Shown here: one piece after another, positions 8,329-16,212 of the stretch
Layout: each line of letters begins with the position of its first letter
Position numbering within the stretch: the stretch's first letter is position 1
Source: Woeseiaceae bacterium
Lineage (GTDB): Bacteria; Pseudomonadota; Gammaproteobacteria; Steroidobacterales; Woeseiaceae
Assembly (NCBI GenBank): GCA_030066735.1
Contig: JASJBB010000006.1
Location: 1 to 64,000 of the forward strand
Reading direction: 5' to 3'
Length of the DNA stretch: 64,000 nucleotides
Position numbers and translations under genes: made by a program
The notes under the pieces: generated by a model
Database searches by the model: none
What the model saw: only the letters and a program-made list of their open reading frames with translations
Told to the model about the DNA's origin: nothing

Positions 8329-8500
8329 CTTAGAGTCTCCCTGTGAAACTTTTACTCATGCCCCCCACGGGCCCTTTGGCTGAATAGTGCTGCTTCTTAC
8401 TTATGAGTTCAGGACGACCTAGGCATGGACCATCGGTGCGAAATGCATAAATAGTTGGCGTACATTCAAGCAGGGCGCAGTATATACCCAATGGGCCCCG
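8329..8500 (-). promoter_or_regulatory. Long leader / promoter region of the cold-shock gene
   Basis: About 170 non-coding bases precede the cold-shock ATG on the minus strand. They are unusually AT-rich for this genome. A symmetric TATATA at about 8491-8496 lies between the divergent genes and could be part of a -10 on either strand, but I find no convincing -35. The length fits a structured 5' UTR like those of csp genes. This is inference from position and composition. Confidence 0.4.
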
Positions 8501-8541
8501 AAAAAACCTAGATTGTGCGGCCATATGGGTATGCAGGCCTT

Positions 8542-9519
8542 ATGAAAATCAAGGAAAAACAACGGGTTGTAGCAACTTTTGCGCTTCTCGGCGGGTGCGC
8601 CACAAGTGGCGATTTGCCGCCCGACAGCGCTATTCCGGCCCTCAATGCGGAATCATTGCAGGTTTGTGACTCGCTGCGGCGCTACGATTTTGTCTTCACT
8701 TCGTCGGCCGACGGCGATCGCGACATCTACCAGTTCGAGGCGCGAACGGCGTCGATCCGCAAAATCACGGACAACGACGTCGAAGATCACTGGCCGAGCT
8801 GGTCCCCGGACGGCCGCATGATCGCGTACCAGTCGCAGCCGGAGGGCAATCGCGAGATCTACATCCGGGTGCTGCCGGAAGGCGTGCCGGTCAATTCATC
8901 GCAGCACGACGAACAAGACCTCGTGCCGTCGTGGTCGCCGGACGGCCAGTACATCGTCTACTACTCGTCACGCGATACCGACTGGGACGGCGCCGGCCCC
9001 ATCAAGGGACAGCTGTACGTCATGCGCGTGCAGGGCTCATTCGTCGGCAAGATCCAGACCGAGCAATTCGCGTCGCCGTCGATGATCGCCTGGTCGCCGG
9101 ACTCAACCTCGCTGTTCTATGCGCGCTACGGCGCCGGCAAAGAGGGCATCTACCAGCTGGACCTGCAAACCGGCGAGGAGACGGCCCTGCTGGCGCTCCA
9201 GGGCAAGTACCCGGGCGTGGCGTCCACCAACCCGGCGGCCGGCACGGTCGACTACTACGTAAACGTGGATAACGAAGTCGTGATCTACCAGCTCTCCCTG
9301 GCCGACGGCACGAGCCGCCGCCTGACGCCGGTCGGCGGGCTGCACTACTACGCGCACTGGTCTCCCGATCGGCGCGACCTGCTCGTCACCTCGGCCCAGG
9401 ACGAGACCGGGCAGGCCTATGACATTCGCTGCATCGCCGCGGACGGCTCCTACAACGTGGCCGTTATCGATGATCTCAGCGATGCGCGCAGCGCCGCCTG
9501 GCGCCCCGGGGGTCTGTAG
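8542..9519 (+). CDS. PD40/TolB-like beta-propeller lipoprotein
   Basis: A lipoprotein of 325 residues from the ATG used here. An upstream GTG at 8515 is possible, but the ATG puts a proper lipobox (LLGGC) close to the N-terminus. The body has at least four PD40 blades, each with W-SPD-x-x-x: WPSWSPDGRMIAYQS, VPSWSPDGQYIVYYS, IAWSPDSTSLFYA and HWSPDRRDLLVTS. These resemble the C-terminal propeller of TolB, but the TolB N-terminal domain is absent. It is probably a periplasmic protein-binding scaffold. It ends directly against the next gene (0 nt), so they form an operon. Confidence 0.82.
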   Translation: MKIKEKQRVVATFALLGGCATSGDLPPDSAIPALNAESLQVCDSLRRYDFVFTSSADGDRDIYQFEARTASIRKITDNDVEDHWPSWSPDGRMIAYQSQPEGNREIYIRVLPEGVPVNSSQHDEQDLVPSWSPDGQYIVYYSSRDTDWDGAGPIKGQLYVMRVQGSFVGKIQTEQFASPSMIAWSPDSTSLFYARYGAGKEGIYQLDLQTGEETALLALQGKYPGVASTNPAAGTVDYYVNVDNEVVIYQLSLADGTSRRLTPVGGLHYYAHWSPDRRDLLVTSAQDETGQAYDIRCIAADGSYNVAVIDDLSDARSAAWRPGGL

Positions 9520-10032
9520 GTGGCGGTATCGATACGCCAGGGCGAGTCCGACGATCTCAACAGGCTGGTCGAGATCTACAATCACTATGTCACCGAGACG
9601 CACGTCACGTTCGACACGACGCCGTTTCTCGTGACAGACCGCATCCAGTGGTTCAACCAGTTCACGGCCGAAGGCCCGTATCGCCTGCTCGTCGCGGACG
9701 AGGAAGGCGCCGTGCTGGGTTACGCGACCAGCACCCGGTTCAAGCCGCGCGAAGGCTATGACACGTCGGTCGAGACGACGATTTACCTCGATCCCGATGC
9801 GGGCGGCCGCGGCACGGGACTGCGATTGTATGCGACGCTCATGGACCAGCTTGTCGCCGACCCGGCAGTGCATCGCGCGTACGGCGGCATCGCGCTGCCG
9901 AACGACGCCTCGGTAGCGCTGCACCTGAAACTTGGTTTCGAGCGCGTGGGCTCTTACCATGAGGTCGGCTTCAAGTTCGACAGGTACTGGGACGTGGACT
10001 GGTTTGAGAAGGACGTATCGGGCAATGACTAG
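9520..10032 (+). CDS. GNAT N-acetyltransferase (phosphinothricin acetyltransferase-like)
   Basis: A 170-residue acetyl-CoA-dependent acetyltransferase. The start IRQGESDDLNRLVEIYNHYV, then THVTFDTTPF and the acetyl-CoA loop (IYLDPDAGGRGTGLRLYATL, consensus Q/R-x-x-G-x-G/A), match the PAT/MnaT branch. Members of that branch acetylate amino-acid-like substrates such as phosphinothricin or methionine sulfoximine. LHLKLGFERVGSYHEVGFKF closes the fold. The GTG start follows the previous stop with no gap, suggesting translational coupling. The natural substrate is not evident. Confidence 0.88.
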   Translation: MAVSIRQGESDDLNRLVEIYNHYVTETHVTFDTTPFLVTDRIQWFNQFTAEGPYRLLVADEEGAVLGYATSTRFKPREGYDTSVETTIYLDPDAGGRGTGLRLYATLMDQLVADPAVHRAYGGIALPNDASVALHLKLGFERVGSYHEVGFKFDRYWDVDWFEKDVSGND

Positions 10033-10585
10033 ACAATTGACCGCCGAGGAACTCGAGCAGGGTCTCGACGACATCCTGGCGTCGCCGAAAGACGATGGCG
10101 CGCTCGAACTCATCGTGCGGCGACCCGAGGTTGACGCGCGCGAGAGCCTGGCCGAAGGCCGGCTGGATACCGAGCAAGGCCTGGTCGGCGACAACTGGCT
10201 GAGTCGCGGCAGTCGCCACACGCCGGACGGCGCGGCCGACCCCGAGATGCAGCTCAACATCATGAATGCCCGCGTCGTTGCGCTGGTTGCTGACGATCCC
10301 GAACGCCGCGAGCTCGCCGGCGACCAGCTGTATCTCGACATGGACCTCAGCGACGAAAATTTGCCGCCGGGTACGCGGCTCGCCATCGGCGATGCCATTA
10401 TCGAGGTCACCGAACCGCCGCACACGGGATGCAGGAAATTTGCCGAGCGCTTCGGCAAGGACGCCGTGGTGTTCGTCAACTCCGGGCGGGGCAAACAGCT
10501 GAACTTCCGCGGCATCAACGCCAGGGTTGTCCAGTCAGGCGACATCAGGGTTGGTGACGTCGCCAGGAAGCTCGCCGCCGGCTAG
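10025..10585 (+). CDS. MOSC domain protein
   Basis: A 186-residue protein with a MOSC (molybdenum cofactor sulfurase C-terminal) beta-barrel domain over most of its length. GDNWLSRGSR and QLNIMNARVV come early. LAGDQLYLDMDLSDENLPPG and IIEVTEPPHTGCRKFAERFG follow, the latter with the conserved MOSC cysteine. GIRVGD-type end: SGDIRVGD. MOSC proteins are thought to carry or transfer sulfur for molybdenum-cofactor chemistry. It overlaps the GNAT gene by 8 nt and is the third gene of a tight three-gene operon. I chose the ATG at 10025 because the domain begins shortly after it. Confidence 0.85.
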   Translation: MTRQLTAEELEQGLDDILASPKDDGALELIVRRPEVDARESLAEGRLDTEQGLVGDNWLSRGSRHTPDGAADPEMQLNIMNARVVALVADDPERRELAGDQLYLDMDLSDENLPPGTRLAIGDAIIEVTEPPHTGCRKFAERFGKDAVVFVNSGRGKQLNFRGINARVVQSGDIRVGDVARKLAAG

Positions 10586-10600
10586 AGCGGCGCCGGCCGA

Positions 10601-12133
10601 TTACTGCTGCACCCACGCTTCGAACGCCGCACACATTTCTGGTTCGATGGCCGGAACCGGTCCCACCGTATCGCCCAGCTCCTGTACGACGGGTTCGGGC
10701 CGCTCGAATCGCGGCCACGCGGGCAGCTCGGCGCTGTTCGGGTTGCCGGTCGCCGCAAAGTTGACCCAGTAGCGCTGCATCAACGCGCTGAGGCGGCGGT
10801 CGTGATTCGTCGTCGTCATGTAATCGTCGTGCACGCCGAAGACATAGGGATACTCCGCACCGTGATAGGCGCCGACCTTGTTGCCGCCCGCATCCTGGCG
10901 CTGCCGCGTGAACCAGTACACCCAGGCCTTGCCGCCTGACGCCGTGCGCCGGGCAGCGAGTGACTGCGACGGGCAGGCCATCTCGGCTGCCGTGATCAGG
11001 CGGTCCATCGCACGGCGTGGATCGGTTTCGTCTGCGACCAGGGCAAGCGCTTCGGCGCCGCCCACTTGCGGATACTGCGGGGCTGTCTGCGCCACTTCAT
11101 CCATTGAGATATCGCTGTCGATGGAATCGAGCCACTCGTCCCGGTTGGTGCCAATCATCAGTTCGTGGTCACCGAACTCACCCCGGCCGATCGCAGCCCA
11201 CGTCGATTCGGGGATCAGCTGGTCGTCGACGGCCGGCGAGTGGTAGTGATCGTCGAAGCGTTCCGTGTACAGCTCGAGTAGCCGGGCGGCGTCAACGCTG
11301 CGCAACTCATCCAGGGTTTCAGCGCCAGCGAGCGCGGCGAGCTCCTCGCCCCGGGCCATTTCGTCTTCAACGCCGGGCATGGACAGCCCGAAGCCGGCCG
11401 TGCTTTGCAGAATGGCCCGTTGGAAAAGGTCGCGAGCCGAATCGGCCATCATCAGCGCGAGAATATTTTCGGCGCCCGCCGACTCGCCAAACAGCGTTAC
11501 GCGCCCCGGGTCTCCGCCGAACGTCTCGATGTTGTCCCGGACCCACTGCAGCGCCGCAACGAGGTCCCACAAGCCGAAGTTGGCAGCCGCCTCGCTCGAT
11601 TCCAGTTCCGGGTGCGAGAGGAACCCGAACAGGCCGTGGCGGTAGGCGACGGTCACTACGACAACGCCCTGCTGCGCCAGCGCGTTACCCCGGTAGTTGT
11701 CCTCGTAAGACCAGCCGCTCTTGTTGCTGCCTCCGTGAACCCAGACCATGACGGGCATTCGCGACTGCCGGTTCAGCGACCGTGTCCAGACGTTGAGGTA
11801 CAGGCAATCCTCGCTGACCTCCAGGTCGCCGTAGTACCCGGCGGATGCGCCGAACGTCTCCGCCATGTAGCGGTACCAGTCGAGGATACGCATCGTCTGC
11901 ATGCACGCGGCGGCAAACTCGCCGGTATCGCGCCGCTCGTGTTTCGTCGCCAGCGGTTGCGGCGCGCGCCAGCGGAGTTCGCCCTGCGGTGGCTCTGCAA
12001 ACGGTACGCCCAGGAATGCGGCGACCGTGCCTTCGTATCTGCCGACCAGCCGTTCGCCGTCGACGGTTGCCGTCGGCGCCCTCGAGCAGCCGGCGATCAG
12101 TAGCAGCGCAACGAACGCGAGCAGTCCGCGCAT
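10601..12133 (-). CDS. Type-B carboxylesterase lipoprotein
   Basis: A 510-residue alpha/beta-hydrolase of the cholinesterase / para-nitrobenzyl esterase type. MRGLLAFVALLLIAGC is a lipoprotein signal (lipobox IAGC), so the enzyme is membrane-tethered outside the cytoplasm. Family landmarks: FLGVPFAEPPQGELRW, EDCLYLNVW, PVMVWVHGG, the nucleophile elbow TLFGESAGAENI, and GAYHGAEYPYVF carrying the catalytic histidine. Natural substrates are unknown esters. It ends 3 nt before the start of the BCCT transporter's stop region on the same strand and is probably co-transcribed downstream of it, which may pair uptake with ester hydrolysis. Confidence 0.9.
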   Translation of the reverse strand: MRGLLAFVALLLIAGCSRAPTATVDGERLVGRYEGTVAAFLGVPFAEPPQGELRWRAPQPLATKHERRDTGEFAAACMQTMRILDWYRYMAETFGASAGYYGDLEVSEDCLYLNVWTRSLNRQSRMPVMVWVHGGSNKSGWSYEDNYRGNALAQQGVVVVTVAYRHGLFGFLSHPELESSEAAANFGLWDLVAALQWVRDNIETFGGDPGRVTLFGESAGAENILALMMADSARDLFQRAILQSTAGFGLSMPGVEDEMARGEELAALAGAETLDELRSVDAARLLELYTERFDDHYHSPAVDDQLIPESTWAAIGRGEFGDHELMIGTNRDEWLDSIDSDISMDEVAQTAPQYPQVGGAEALALVADETDPRRAMDRLITAAEMACPSQSLAARRTASGGKAWVYWFTRQRQDAGGNKVGAYHGAEYPYVFGVHDDYMTTTNHDRRLSALMQRYWVNFAATGNPNSAELPAWPRFERPEPVVQELGDTVGPVPAIEPEMCAAFEAWVQQ

Positions 12134-12136
12134 GCG

Positions 12137-13642
12137 TCAGCCCGGGTGGTCCGCCCGCAGCGACTTGACCAGCGATATCGCCATCAACACGCCTACGACG
12201 AGAATCGGCAGCGACACGACGAGCAGCACCGACTGCATGGCCTTGAGCCCGCCAATGAACATCAGCGCTATGGGCAAGACGGCCAGGGCCAGCGCCCAGA
12301 AGACGCGATGCCAGCGCGCCGGGTCGTCGCCCGCCGACAGGTGCAGCGTCGCGCCGGACGCGAGCGAATAGGACGCGGAGTCGTAGGTGGTTGCAGCGAA
12401 CACGATGGACACCACGGCAAAGACGAGGATCACGATTGCGGCGAGCGGCAGCGTCTCGAGCATCGCCACGATTGCAGCGCTGCCGCTGGCCGAGTTCATG
12501 ATGCCGACGAAATCGAGCTGGCCTTCGAGCTGCAGGAACAGGCTGTAATTGCCGATGACCATGTAAAAGACCCAGCTGCCCAGCGAGCCGAAAACGAGCA
12601 TTCCCGTCACGACCTGGCGAATCGTTCGCCCGCCCGAGATGCGGGTGATGAACAGGCCGACGTAAGGAGCGAAAGCGATCCACCACGCCCAGTAAAAGAC
12701 GGTCCAGCTCTCGACGAAACCGGAATCGGTGAACGGGTCGGTCCAGAAATTCATGCGCAGAAAGTTCTGCGTCATTACGCCCAGGCCGTTGAGGCTGGTC
12801 TTGAGCAGGAACACGGTCGGGCCCACGAGCAGTATGAACAGCAACAGGCCCAGCGCGAGGTACATGTTGATGTCGCTCAGCCGCTTGATGCCGCGATTGA
12901 GACCCAGCCAGACGCTGAGCACGAACAGCCCGACGCAGATCGCAACCACAATGACTTCCAGCCCGAAGTCCGTCTCAACGCCGAACATCCAGGCCAGGCA
13001 CGCGGCGATCATCGGTGACGAAAAGCCGAGGCTGGTCGCGGCGCCACCGATCAGCGCGACCATGAACAGGAAGTCGATGAAGCGCGCAACCGGGCCGTGG
13101 TCCCGGCCGCCCAGCAACTCGTTACAGCTCAGGCTGAAGCGCAGGACGTTTTTCTTGCGCACGTAAAACGGGTAGGCGATGGCGATCGCGGGCAGACAAT
13201 AGAATGCCCAGGCCGTGACGCCCCAGTGGAACAGGCCGTAGGTCGACGCCCATTCGGCCGCCGCGGGGCTGCGGGGCTCGGCGCCGAACGGAGGCGCTTC
13301 GAAATAGTAGGCCCACTCCGTGGCGCACCAGTACATCAGGCCCGCGCCGACGCCGGCGCAAAACAGCATCGCAACCCAGCTCAGCGTGCGGAACTCGGGC
13401 TCGCTGTCCTCGTCGCCCAGGCGTACCCGGCCGAACCGGCTCGACGCGAGCCATACGAGAAAGCCGATGGCGGCGACGCTGGCCAACAGGTAGAAGATGC
13501 CGAACTCGACAGCGATGAACTCATACAGCGCATTCAGCCGATCGGCAGCGGCATCGGGAGCGGTGAGTAACGTGATGCCGACGACGGCGATGATGGCGGC
13601 GCAGGCGCCGAAACTCGGCCAGTCGATTCTGCTTTGTTCCAT
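12137..13642 (-). CDS. BCCT-family betaine/choline/carnitine transporter
   Basis: A 501-residue membrane protein with about 12 transmembrane helices, importing quaternary-amine osmolytes with Na+ or H+. BCCT hallmarks are GAGLMYWCATEWAYYFEAPP, YGLFHWGVTAWAFYCLPA and the tryptophan-rich box FYWAWWIAFAPYVGLFITRI, followed by SGGRTIRQV. The C-terminal extension is short (KSLRADHPG), so the long osmosensing tail of BetP is absent. The esterase gene follows 3 nt later on the same strand. The exact substrate cannot be read; a betaine- or dimethylsulfoniopropionate-like compound is possible. Confidence 0.93.
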   Translation of the reverse strand: MEQSRIDWPSFGACAAIIAVVGITLLTAPDAAADRLNALYEFIAVEFGIFYLLASVAAIGFLVWLASSRFGRVRLGDEDSEPEFRTLSWVAMLFCAGVGAGLMYWCATEWAYYFEAPPFGAEPRSPAAAEWASTYGLFHWGVTAWAFYCLPAIAIAYPFYVRKKNVLRFSLSCNELLGGRDHGPVARFIDFLFMVALIGGAATSLGFSSPMIAACLAWMFGVETDFGLEVIVVAICVGLFVLSVWLGLNRGIKRLSDINMYLALGLLLFILLVGPTVFLLKTSLNGLGVMTQNFLRMNFWTDPFTDSGFVESWTVFYWAWWIAFAPYVGLFITRISGGRTIRQVVTGMLVFGSLGSWVFYMVIGNYSLFLQLEGQLDFVGIMNSASGSAAIVAMLETLPLAAIVILVFAVVSIVFAATTYDSASYSLASGATLHLSAGDDPARWHRVFWALALAVLPIALMFIGGLKAMQSVLLVVSLPILVVGVLMAISLVKSLRADHPG

Positions 13643-13671
13643 AGTGCGACGCAGTTTGACAGAATGCGTGC

Positions 13672-14232
13672 GTGACTACCAAGCCGTACAAAAGCGTCCT
13701 GCGCTTGCCGAAGAAACACCGCGGCGCCGCCGAAAAGGCCGGGCAGGTCGACGTGCGCCGGCTGCTCGCGCAACAGTCGCTGCGTGATGCGGTAATCGGA
13801 GCGCTGATCGTCATCATCCTGTTCAGTCTCCTGTGGGCGATGCTATCGACGCTCGTCAACCGGATTTTCCCGTGGATGACCGTTCTGCTCGGTGTTGCGA
13901 TCGGCCTTGTCGTGCGCCGCGCCGGGCGCGGTCTCGACTGGCGGTTCCCGGCCCTGGCCGCCCTGCTCACCCTTGTCGGTGCGGTCGTTTCCAACGTCGT
14001 CGTGGCCGCCGCTTTTACGGCCGATGAGCTGGGCACCAGCACATTCACGATCCTGCGCGCCGCAACCTCGATGACCTGGCCGGTCTTCTTCCGGGAAGTG
14101 ATTTCGGCGGCCGATGTGGTGTATGCTTTTTGCGGCGCCGGGGCGGCGGCGTTCTACGCCAACCGGCGGTTACTGAGAAGCGAGTACAGCGCGTTGCGCA
14201 AGTGGCGGGAACAGCAGGCCCAGGCCGACTGA
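13672..14232 (+). CDS. Hypothetical multi-pass membrane protein
   Basis: A 186-residue protein starting at GTG. A basic N-terminal tail (about 1-40) precedes four hydrophobic segments (about 42-62, 66-84, 92-114 and 147-163). The tail contains KKHRGAAEKAGQVDVRRLLAQQSLRD. It ends with a charged helix (RSEYSALRKWREQQAQAD). I recognise no family. It is transcribed divergently from the BCCT gene with only 29 nt between starts, so the promoters must overlap the coding starts. It converges on the HD-domain gene, 13 nt away. Confidence 0.65.
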   Translation: MTTKPYKSVLRLPKKHRGAAEKAGQVDVRRLLAQQSLRDAVIGALIVIILFSLLWAMLSTLVNRIFPWMTVLLGVAIGLVVRRAGRGLDWRFPALAALLTLVGAVVSNVVVAAAFTADELGTSTFTILRAATSMTWPVFFREVISAADVVYAFCGAGAAAFYANRRLLRSEYSALRKWREQQAQAD

Positions 14233-14245
14233 CCGGCGCGCAGCG

Positions 14246-15280
14246 TCACACGGGCATCAACAGTCCCTTGGATTCAATCGCCCGGCCGGACAAGGCGGCC
14301 AGCTGCCGCTTGACCAGCATCTCCAGGTCGTTCACCGCATTGACGATGCCAATGAAATACGGCGGTTCGCGCCTGAGCAGGCTCCAGTCACCCGATTCGA
14401 TGACCCGAACGAGATGCGAAATGTTGTTGGCGATGGCATCGATGTACGGATTCTGTCCGTCGTACAGTACCTCGATGTAGCGATAGACGCGGTTGAACTT
14501 GCGGTGCAGGCGGTCGCGCATCACTTGCTGGTAGAAGACCGGGGTCTTCTTCAGCAGGTCCTCGCCGGAACGATAGCGAACGCTGTACTCGCCCGGTTTG
14601 GCGTTTTCGACGGCGACGCCGCCCACGACGAACTCGTTGTACAGCCGGTCGCGGCACTTCTCGAGGTAACAGCGATCGGCCATCTGCGCGATCATGTCGG
14701 CCGTGCCGATCAGGTGACCACAGATGATGTCGCGCGGATCGTCGAGTTCGATCCTGTCGAGCTCAACCTCGTAGCCGGTGAAGTGGACGATCATGCTCGC
14801 AACGGCCACGTCCTTCGACATGCCGTGTTCGGGCAGGTAGCGGCGCAGGAAGTCGGCGCTGCGCGAGACATGATAAAGCGTGAACTCGGCGCCGTTGGCA
14901 AACTCGGCGTCGCGTTCCTCGTGACGGATGTAACCGGCGTCGTGGAACAGTGAGATGATGATCGCCATCTGCGCGCGGCGAGCGCCGAGCCGGTCCTTGG
15001 GCTCCACGCTGCGCTCGTAGCCGGCGATGAGCCGCGCCACGGCGAGCGTCATGTCGAGCGTGTGCTGCAGGTCGTGGTAGGTCGTATCGCAGCCGCGATA
15101 CCCCGGGTAGCGGCCGGTAAACAGCCGCTCGAAATCGTAAAACGCGAGCCAGATCTTGTCGTACGGGGCGCCAGGAAAGGTCTCGCTGAACAGCTCGTAA
15201 ACGGCATTGCGAACCGCGACAGGATCGGAGACCTGCACGGTGTTCGTGACGTCGTAATCGTTACGCCGATCCTGGGACAT
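14246..15280 (-). CDS. HD-superfamily metal-dependent phosphohydrolase (PDEase-like)
   Basis: A predicted cytosolic phosphohydrolase of 344 residues. The metal-binding pattern is H...HD...D: YHDLQHTLDMTLAVARL, then IISLFHDAGYIRHEER, then a later IGTADMIAQMAD. The YHxxxH start resembles class I cyclic-nucleotide phosphodiesterases, but the substrate cannot be assigned. The C-terminal third (KFNRVYRYIEVLYDGQNPYI) is helical. I chose the ATG at 15280; an in-frame TTG at 15325 would add 15 residues. The 164 nt upstream of it, before xthA's 3' end, show no gene. Confidence 0.82.
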   Translation of the reverse strand: MSQDRRNDYDVTNTVQVSDPVAVRNAVYELFSETFPGAPYDKIWLAFYDFERLFTGRYPGYRGCDTTYHDLQHTLDMTLAVARLIAGYERSVEPKDRLGARRAQMAIIISLFHDAGYIRHEERDAEFANGAEFTLYHVSRSADFLRRYLPEHGMSKDVAVASMIVHFTGYEVELDRIELDDPRDIICGHLIGTADMIAQMADRCYLEKCRDRLYNEFVVGGVAVENAKPGEYSVRYRSGEDLLKKTPVFYQQVMRDRLHRKFNRVYRYIEVLYDGQNPYIDAIANNISHLVRVIESGDWSLLRREPPYFIGIVNAVNDLEMLVKRQLAALSGRAIESKGLLMPV

Positions 15281-15444
15281 GATGCGTTTCTTGTGGGCGG
15301 GTGCGCTGTGTCGGGTATCACTCAACCAGGCTCTCCGCGCTTGTTCTTATGGCCACAAATGATACACGTAGCGCATCCTGCCAACAGGGCAAAATTCCGA
15401 AATATGTCATGTACTTGCGTGTTTCGCAGGTGTCGAAAAATTTG

Positions 15445-16212
15445 TCACATTGCGAATTCGGCAACGACCGGCGCGTGATCCGACGGCCGCTCCCAGGCTC
15501 TCGGCTCCTTGTCGACGAAGCTGGCCTTGCAGCGCGCGGTCATGGCGTCACTGGTCAGTATGAGGTCGATGCGCAAGCCCGCGTTGCGGCGAAAACCGGC
15601 GGCGCGGTAATCCCACCAGCTGAACGACTTCTCGGGCTGGTCGAATTTGCGGAACACGTCGGTCAGGCCCAGGTCGATCAGCTTGCCGAGCGCTGCGCGC
15701 TCCTTCGGGCTGCACAGGATGGCGTCGCCCCACTTTTCGGCGTCATACACATCCTCGTCCGCGGGCGCGATATTGAAGTCGCCGAGCACGACGACGTTTT
15801 CATGGCGAGACATCTCGTCTTCGAGGAAATCGCGCAACGTCGCGAGCCAGCGTAACTTGTAGTCGTACTTCTCCGAACCGACCTCGGAGCCGTTCGGAAT
15901 GTAAAGGTCCACGACGCGGACGCCGCCGATGGTCGCGGCAAGCACCCGTCGCTGCGGATCGTCGAAGCCCGGAAATTCGAGCACCGGGTCGGCCGGCGCA
16001 GTTTTGCTGATTACGGCGACCCCGTTGTACGTTTTCTGGCCGTTGGCGAGCGACTCGTACCCGGCTTCGCGCAGCTCGTCCACCGGGAACGCTTCGGTGA
16101 CCTGCTTGATTTCCTGCAGCACCAGTACGTCGGGGTCGTGCGCCTGCAGCCATTCCAGCACGTGCGGCAACCGCACTTTCATCGAGTTGACGTTCCAGGT
16201 GGCTATTTTCAC
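15445..16212 (-). CDS. xthA: Exodeoxyribonuclease III / AP endonuclease
   Basis: A 255-residue EEP-superfamily nuclease that cuts DNA at abasic sites and trims 3' blocks in base-excision repair. All motifs are present: IATWNVNSM, LVLQEIKQ (catalytic Glu), YNGVAVISK, VDLYIPNG, VVLGDFNIAP, LRIDLILTS and the final SDHAPVV (catalytic Asp-His). The GTG start overlaps the stop of the upstream prlC gene by GTGA, so translation is coupled. The frame stays open further upstream, but that part runs inside prlC and lacks family homology, so the GTG is the right start. Confidence 0.95.
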   Translation of the reverse strand: MKIATWNVNSMKVRLPHVLEWLQAHDPDVLVLQEIKQVTEAFPVDELREAGYESLANGQKTYNGVAVISKTAPADPVLEFPGFDDPQRRVLAATIGGVRVVDLYIPNGSEVGSEKYDYKLRWLATLRDFLEDEMSRHENVVVLGDFNIAPADEDVYDAEKWGDAILCSPKERAALGKLIDLGLTDVFRKFDQPEKSFSWWDYRAAGFRRNAGLRIDLILTSDAMTARCKASFVDKEPRAWERPSDHAPVVAEFAM

